Positions 5,876 to 9,608 of a stretch of 9,608 bases of DNA are shown here, piece after piece (the stretch's first letter is position 1; every line of letters begins with the position of its first letter). Made by a program: the position numbers and the translations under genes. The stretch spans positions 1 through 9,608 of the forward strand of contig CAZRDB010000193.1 in assembly GCA_964598695.1 (NCBI GenBank). The letters run 5' to 3'. Source of the DNA: CAZRDB01 sp964598695. GTDB taxonomy: Bacteria > Armatimonadota > Zipacnadia > UBA1398. The notes under the pieces are model-generated. The model saw only the letters and a list, made by a program, of their open reading frames with translations, was not told the DNA's origin and did not search any database.

Positions 5876-7084
5876 CTACGGCGTGCCCTCGGCGGCCGCC
5901 GGTGGCTGGGCGAAGCAGGCGAACCAGTCGGCGACGCGCGCCTCCTCGGCCGTGCCCCGGTGGATCAGCCAGCGGTAGCGGAACCGCAGGCTGCCGTCGG
6001 CCGGGATGGTCTCCGTGCCGTCGTGGCCCTCTCCGAGGAACTGGCTGAGCCCGAACGGGTTCGCGCCGATCAGGCCGTAGGTTCGGGCATGCCAGTAGGT
6101 CGGGTGTCGGAAGCTGTCGGGGGCATCGAGGATCGCGATGCCGACCGTCTCCCCCTCGAGCGGTCCGGAGCAATCGACCCAGGCCGCCTGCTTGCCCCAG
6201 GCGTCGCCGTTGCGCTGCCCCTCGCTGTTCACGAGCAGGCCGCCGTTGTCCGGCACGAGAGGGGTCGCGACGCGGCACGACATGAGCCCCTCCTTCGTGT
6301 CGCCGAGTGTCAGCGGCCCCTCGCTGGCATGGAGGGTCACCTGGTAGTCCATGAGCCGGACGGTCGACGTCGCGAAGAAGCGAACCCGCCGCTCATCCTC
6401 GCAGACCTTCGTTCCATCGACAGCGAGCCAGTCGTTGACGGCCACGATCTCGCCAAACACGGGGCCCGACCGGAGGCTGCGGAACTCGCGATGCGCTTCA
6501 CTGCCGGCGGTCTTCGCGATGCTCCAGAAGTCGACCCCACCCACCCGGTCGAGGCCGAACCAAAGCGACTGGTGGTGGGGGTGGTCGGTCGCCTCGCCCG
6601 CCGTCTCGGGCCCGAGCGGGTAGCTGCGCGTGACGGCTTCGCCGGTCGGGCCGAGGAGCGGGTAGAGGACCGGTCGCTGGGCGCTCCTCACGTCGTACGT
6701 GGTGAACGGCTCGCCATAGACCTCCACGGAGACGCCGCGCTCGGTCTCCGTGAGCTTCACGTTCTCCGGGGGGCGCGTCCGCGTCGCGCGGAACTGCAGC
6801 ACGAGCGTCGTCCCGCCCTCGAGCGGGCCGGGGAGGAACCACAGCCGGGAGCCGCCGTCGGCGAGGCGCTCCCACTGGCCGAAGAGGCGGGTCTCGCGAT
6901 CCGGGCTCTCGAGCATCGGCGTTCCGGGTGGGACGGAATCGCCTGTCGCGAAGTCGACGTAGAGCGGGGTCTCCGGGAGACCGGCGGCCGGCGCCGTGAC
7001 CGTGATCGTCACCGGGGCGGCCCATCCGGCCGTCGCGAGGAGCGGGAGCAGTAGGGCAAGCAACCGAGAGAGGCGTGTCGCCAT
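5876..7084 (-). CDS. DUF6807 family secreted protein (often annotated PmoA family)
   Basis: The 402-residue protein opens with a Sec signal peptide (MATRLSRLL then a Leu/Ala core, probable cleavage near A22-A23). The mature part has the DUF6807 landmarks: the histidine cluster DHPHHQSLWFG at 167-177, GDTKEGLMSCR at 261-271, and HPTYWHARTYGLIGANPFG at 327-345. Databases often label this family 'methane oxygenase PmoA', but nothing here resembles a membrane-bound methane monooxygenase subunit. The family is common beside sugar dehydrogenases and isomerases in Planctomycetes and Armatimonadota, and a role in carbohydrate processing is inferred from that. The ATG at 7084 is chosen because GGAAGGAG lies 6 bases before it and the signal peptide starts there. 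The frame stays open to 8410 antisense to galT, which I treat as chance. It is the first gene of an operon with the TIM-barrel gene. Confidence 0.85.
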   Translation of the reverse strand: MATRLSRLLALLLPLLATAGWAAPVTITVTAPAAGLPETPLYVDFATGDSVPPGTPMLESPDRETRLFGQWERLADGGSRLWFLPGPLEGGTTLVLQFRATRTRPPENVKLTETERGVSVEVYGEPFTTYDVRSAQRPVLYPLLGPTGEAVTRSYPLGPETAGEATDHPHHQSLWFGLDRVGGVDFWSIAKTAGSEAHREFRSLRSGPVFGEIVAVNDWLAVDGTKVCEDERRVRFFATSTVRLMDYQVTLHASEGPLTLGDTKEGLMSCRVATPLVPDNGGLLVNSEGQRNGDAWGKQAAWVDCSGPLEGETVGIAILDAPDSFRHPTYWHARTYGLIGANPFGLSQFLGEGHDGTETIPADGSLRFRYRWLIHRGTAEEARVADWFACFAQPPAAAEGTP

Positions 7085-7125
7085 CGCGCGGCTCCTTCCA
7101 TCGCGGGCCCACCAGCGGCCCGACC

Positions 7126-7134
7126 TGCTAGAAT
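7126..7134 (+). promoter_or_regulatory. Extended -10 promoter candidate for galT
   Basis: TGC followed by TAGAAT (7129-7134) forms an extended -10 element about 50 bases before the galT ATG, inside the 99-bp divergent region. No -35 hexamer is visible 17 bases upstream, which is usual when an extended -10 is present. Confidence 0.5.
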
Positions 7135-7183
7135 GGCACGGGCGCGCCGCGCCCGCGAACAGACCCTCCGAGGGAGCAGATCC

Positions 7184-8323
7184 ATGGCCGACGTTCACCT
7201 CTACCGCACCGATTCCCTGCGAGAGGACGGTCGGAGCCTCCTCTACTACGACCCCGTTGCGCCCGGTCAGGATCCCCCGCGGCGCGGGACCGCCTCCGCC
7301 GACGAGATCGAGCAACTCGCCCGCGGCCCCGAGATGCGGTTCAACCCGCTCCTGGGCGACTACACCATCTGTGCCGGGTTCCGGATGGACCGGCCCCAGC
7401 TCCCGCCGCAGGACAAGTGCCCCCTGTGCGTGGGCGGCTACGAAGCGCCGGAGGACTACTCGGTCATCGTCTTCGACAATCGCTTCCCCTCGCTGGTGCT
7501 CGACCCGGCCGAGGGCATCCCCGGGCCCCACCCGCCGACCGAGGTGCTGCCGGCCGCGGGCAAGTGCGAGGTGGTCTGCTACACGCCCGACCACACCAAG
7601 AGCCTCTCGAGCATGTCGGTCGACCACGTCTACCTGCTGGTCCATGCCTGGTGCGACCGGTATGCCGAGCTGGTCGCCCTCGACCCCGTGAAGATGGTGC
7701 TGATCTTCGAGAACCGGGGCGAGGCGGTCGGCGTGACACTCCACCACCCGCACGGCCAGATCTACGCCATGCCCGTGGTTCCGCCCCGGGTGCAGCTCGA
7801 GAAGGACAACGCCCGCCGGGCCCAGGCCGAGGGCCGCTGCCTGTTCTGTGACGTGGTCGAGGGGGAGAAGCGATCGGGCGCCCGCGTCCTCGCCGAGACC
7901 GACCGCTTCCTCACGGCGATCCCCTTCTTCGCCCGCTACCCCTACGAGCTGCACATTTACGCCAAGCGCCACGGCGTGCGCTCGATGCTCGACTTCGAGG
8001 AGGCCGAGAAGCGCGAGCTGGCGGCGCACATCAGCCTGTGCTGCGCGAAGTACGACGCCCTCTTCGGAGAGCCGATGCCGTACATGATGGTCTTCCACCA
8101 GCTCCACGAGGAGGCGGAGGGCTACCACTTCCACGTCGAGTTCTACCCGGTCGCGCGCGCCAAGGGGAAGCTGAAGTTCGCCGCTTCCTCGGAGACCGGC
8201 GGCGGACTGTGGCTCAACGACGCCTACCCGGAGCGGACGATCGAGGACCTGCGCCGGGTGGGCCCTCCCGAGCCGGTCCTCCCGACCGTGGCGCTCACCG
8301 CGTTCACGCGACGGAAGGCGTGA
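7184..8323 (+). CDS. galT: Galactose-1-phosphate uridylyltransferase
   Basis: GalT exchanges UMP between UDP-glucose and galactose-1-phosphate in the Leloir pathway. The 379-residue protein shows the two HIT-like halves: zinc ligands CPLC at 79-82 and H137 in YTPDHTKSL, the catalytic HPHGQ at 188-192 (H190 is the UMP-carrying nucleophile by alignment to E. coli H166), a second cysteine pair CLFC at 219-222, and the C-terminal histidines H305 (VFHQ), H315 and H317 (YHFHVEF). FDNRFPSL at 97-104 is also typical. All expected catalytic and metal residues are present. I chose ATG 7184 over an upstream in-frame ATG at 7133 because AGGGA at 7171-7175 is correctly spaced, the 17 added residues are Arg-rich and unlike the family, and 7133 overlaps the -10 element. 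It is divergent from the DUF6807 operon. galK and galE are not in the window. Confidence 0.93.
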   Translation: MADVHLYRTDSLREDGRSLLYYDPVAPGQDPPRRGTASADEIEQLARGPEMRFNPLLGDYTICAGFRMDRPQLPPQDKCPLCVGGYEAPEDYSVIVFDNRFPSLVLDPAEGIPGPHPPTEVLPAAGKCEVVCYTPDHTKSLSSMSVDHVYLLVHAWCDRYAELVALDPVKMVLIFENRGEAVGVTLHHPHGQIYAMPVVPPRVQLEKDNARRAQAEGRCLFCDVVEGEKRSGARVLAETDRFLTAIPFFARYPYELHIYAKRHGVRSMLDFEEAEKRELAAHISLCCAKYDALFGEPMPYMMVFHQLHEEAEGYHFHVEFYPVARAKGKLKFAASSETGGGLWLNDAYPERTIEDLRRVGPPEPVLPTVALTAFTRRKA

Positions 8324-8360
8324 GGGAGCAGGGCAGCGGCGCCTCCGGCGCGAACCGACA

Positions 8361-8396
8361 GCCTGCCCGCGGGCGGTCGCGGGCACACCGACAGGC
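8361..8396 (+). terminator. GC hairpin between galT and the ferritin gene
   Basis: GCCCGCG (8365-8371) pairs perfectly with CGCGGGC (8378-8384) around a 6-base loop, and GCCT (8361-8364) can pair with AGGC (8393-8396) outside it. There is no U-run, so this may be a weak terminator or a processing structure in the 89-bp gap. It ends just before the ferritin ribosome site. Confidence 0.35.
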
Positions 8397-8412
8397 TTGG
8401 GAGGCCCCACGG

Positions 8413-8919
8413 ATGTATGAGAAGAGCATCGAGCTGCTGAACAAGGCCATCGCGGACGAACTGCAGGCCGTCCACCAGTACATGTACATGCACTTCCACG
8501 CCGACGACCAGGGCTACGACCCGCTCTCGGCGCTCTTCCGCCGCATCGCGATCGAGGAGATGCTCCACATCGAGCGGCTCGCTGAGCGCGCCCTGTTCCT
8601 CAAGGGCGAGGTCGAGATGGTCCCCGCCGGCCCGGTCGAGAAGATCACCGAGCCGCTCGCCATGCTCGAGCAGGCCCAGAAGATGGAGACCGGCGCGATC
8701 CGCCTGTACAACCTCTCGGCCATCGAGTGCGGCAACAACGCCGACTCGGCGACCAAGCGGCTCTTCGAGGACCTGGTCGGCGAGGAGGAGGTCCACTTCG
8801 ACCAGTTCGACACCCAGATGGAGATGATCCGCAAGTACGGCGAGCAGTTCCTCGCCCTCCAGGGGATCGAGCGCAGCAAGACCATCGCGACCCCCGCGCC
8901 CGGCGGCCCCGCGCTGTAG
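8413..8919 (+). CDS. bfr: Bacterioferritin-like ferritin
   Basis: This 168-residue four-helix protein has the diiron ferroxidase ligands in order: E16 (ADELQAVHQY), E49 and H52 within IEEMLHIER at 47-54, E92 (METGAIRLY), and E125 and H128 in EEEVHFDQ. M50 corresponds to the haem-binding Met52 of E. coli bacterioferritin, so a haem-bridged dimer is plausible. Length is slightly above the usual 155-160, with a Pro/Gly/Ala-rich C-terminal tail. It stores iron by oxidising Fe(II) into a mineral core in the cytoplasm and limits Fenton chemistry. The ATG at 8413 has GGGAGG 8 bases upstream, and the protein then starts at the family N-terminus; the in-frame extension upstream into galT is not used. 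It follows galT by 89 bp with a hairpin between them, so it is probably separately expressed. A non-haem ferritin-like protein is the main alternative. Confidence 0.87.
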   Translation: MYEKSIELLNKAIADELQAVHQYMYMHFHADDQGYDPLSALFRRIAIEEMLHIERLAERALFLKGEVEMVPAGPVEKITEPLAMLEQAQKMETGAIRLYNLSAIECGNNADSATKRLFEDLVGEEEVHFDQFDTQMEMIRKYGEQFLALQGIERSKTIATPAPGGPAL

Positions 8920-8944
8920 GACGTGAGCCCGGAGACGTGACCGA

Positions 8945-9064
8945 CCTCCCTCCGGCGGCCCTGAGGAGCGGCGCAGCCGCGTCACGAAGGGGCAAGCCGG
9001 AGGGAGGCTCGGCACGGAGCCCGCCTTGCCGCTTCATGACGCGCGTCGCCTGCGGCTCCGTGCC
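8945..9064. repeat. Nested inverted-repeat element between convergent genes
   Basis: There are three long inverted repeats. CCTCCCTCCGGC (8945-8956) pairs perfectly with 8996-9007. GGCACGGAGCC (9011-9021) pairs perfectly with 9054-9064. The 18 bases at 8979-8996 pair with 9025-9042 at 16 of 18 positions. The third straddles the right arm of the first and the left arm of the second, so it cannot form together with both. Smaller dyads are GCGGC-gca-GCCGC (8968-8980) and the palindrome GACGCGCGTC (9038-9047). The element fills nearly all the gap between the ferritin stop and the TPR stop. It may be a bidirectional terminator or a palindromic mobile repeat. Confidence 0.7.
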
Positions 9065-9065
9065 C

Positions 9066-9608
9066 TCAGCGCCGTCGGGTGGGGGAGTGCCTACTCGGCA
9101 GCTCCCCGTGGCAGGCCGCCACGCCATCCGCATCGTGGTGTCTCTGCCGGATCGCGAGCGCGGCCATGAGGGACTCCTCGGCATCGTCGAGTGCCCCCCG
9201 GTCCTGCTCGCTGATGGCCAACCCCATGTGGATCTCGGCCAGTCTGGACTCATCGCCCAGCGTCCCATAGCGCGCGAGCGCTTCGCGGAGCCACCACTCG
9301 GCCCGCTCCGCGTCGTCTTGCCCCTGGGCGAGCCTGCCCAGCGAGTACTGGCAGGTCGCGATCCCCTCGTCGCAGCCCAGCTTCTCGAAGAGGCCGAGGG
9401 CTTTGCCCAGGTGCTCCTCCGCCTGCGCGAGATCGCCGCGCTCGCTCGCGACGAACCCCAGCTCGTGGTAGCTGCCCGCCGCGCCCTGCTCGTTGCCGAG
9501 CCGCTTGCGGATGTCGAGCGACTTCCGGTGAAACGCCTCGGCCCGGTCGAGGTCGTCGCACTCCTGGGCGATCAGGCCGAGCTGATGGTAGGCGATGCCG
9601 GTCATGGC
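9066..9608 (-). CDS. TPR-repeat protein, C-terminal part (cut by window edge)
   Basis: The frame is open through the right edge, so the N-terminus lies outside the window; about 180 codons are visible. They form four near-exact 40-residue TPR units (about residues 1-40, 41-80, 81-120 and 121-160 counted from the Met at 9605), each with an A/S-YHxLG-type helix A and an A-E-x-x-x-x-x-A/S-L helix B ending in LG or a similar turn. This 40-residue style (RKRLGNEQGAAGSYHELGFVA) is typical of TPR arrays attached to NB-ARC/AAA, CHAT or adenylate-cyclase-like regulators, but no such domain is visible here. The protein ends in a short basic tail (SPTRRR). It is convergent with the ferritin gene and stops one base beyond the nested repeats. 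TPRs bind proteins; no partner can be named. Confidence 0.82.
   Translation of the reverse strand, partial: AMTGIAYHQLGLIAQECDDLDRAEAFHRKSLDIRKRLGNEQGAAGSYHELGFVASERGDLAQAEEHLGKALGLFEKLGCDEGIATCQYSLGRLAQGQDDAERAEWWLREALARYGTLGDESRLAEIHMGLAISEQDRGALDDAEESLMAALAIRQRHHDADGVAACHGELPSRHSPTRRR

Noticed and set aside
4961..7054. 697-codon open frame on the + strand
   Set aside because: It runs opposite the TIM-barrel and DUF6807 genes, with Arg/Ala/Glu-rich translation and no family motif; a GC-rich mirror frame.
5876..7084. Methane monooxygenase subunit (PmoA)
   Set aside because: The protein is a secreted soluble DUF6807 member with no transmembrane helices beyond its signal peptide; the name is a database carry-over.
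7133..7183. Earlier galT start at ATG 7133
   Set aside because: It overlaps the extended -10 element, adds an Arg-rich leader foreign to GalT, and ATG 7184 has the better ribosome site.
7085..8410. Long in-frame upstream extension of the DUF6807 gene (total 844 codons)
   Set aside because: It lies antisense to the clear galT gene, its translation is low-complexity Arg/Gly/Val-rich, and a signal peptide with a good ribosome site begins at 7084.
8038..8412. N-terminal extension of the ferritin frame into galT
   Set aside because: Bacterioferritins begin at the MYEKSIELLN helix, and a GGGAGG site precedes ATG 8413.
8945..9064. CRISPR array or insertion-sequence ends
   Set aside because: The repeats are inverted and nested, not direct with spacers, and no transposase or target duplication is visible.

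Overview
This is a GC-rich bacterial window holding ten protein-coding genes (one cut by the right edge, one missing its 5' part) and no rRNA, tRNA or CRISPR that I can see. A SepF/DivIVA cell-division cluster, Tat-exported and Sec-exported sugar-related proteins and the very high third-position GC fit a lineage such as Armatimonadota or another deep-branching, SepF/DivIVA-containing phylum. That assignment is an inference from gene content only.

Layout. (1) 58-1650, + strand: the C-terminal part of an AAA/ABC-type ATPase followed in the same frame by a DUF4435 TOPRIM-like protein. This pairing is the AriA/AriB arrangement of the PARIS anti-phage system, but the ATPase part seen here has no Walker A motif and an in-frame TAG lies just upstream. 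(2) 1685-2764, + strand: a cytoplasmic beta-lactamase-fold serine hydrolase. It converges on the next cluster and shares a CTAG double stop with it. (3) 4782-2761, - strand: a tight operon yggS, sepF, divIVA, linking PLP homeostasis with Z-ring and septum or pole placement. Its leader is AT-rich and full of dyads. (4) 7084-4982, - strand: a two-gene operon for a secreted DUF6807 (PmoA-annotated) protein and a Tat-signal xylose-isomerase-like TIM-barrel protein, probably involved in processing sugars or sugar derivatives. (5) 7184-8323, + strand, divergent from group 4: galactose-1-phosphate uridylyltransferase (galT). (6) 8413-8919, + strand: a bacterioferritin-like ferritin. (7) 8945-9064: an intricate set of nested, mutually exclusive inverted repeats. 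(8) 9066 to the right edge, - strand: the C-terminal part of a TPR-repeat protein.

Groups 4 and 5 share a 99-bp divergent intergenic region and may form a carbohydrate-use locus. The most interesting points are the PARIS-like pair with its broken or displaced ATPase 5' end, the nested palindromic element after the ferritin gene, and the structured leader of yggS.
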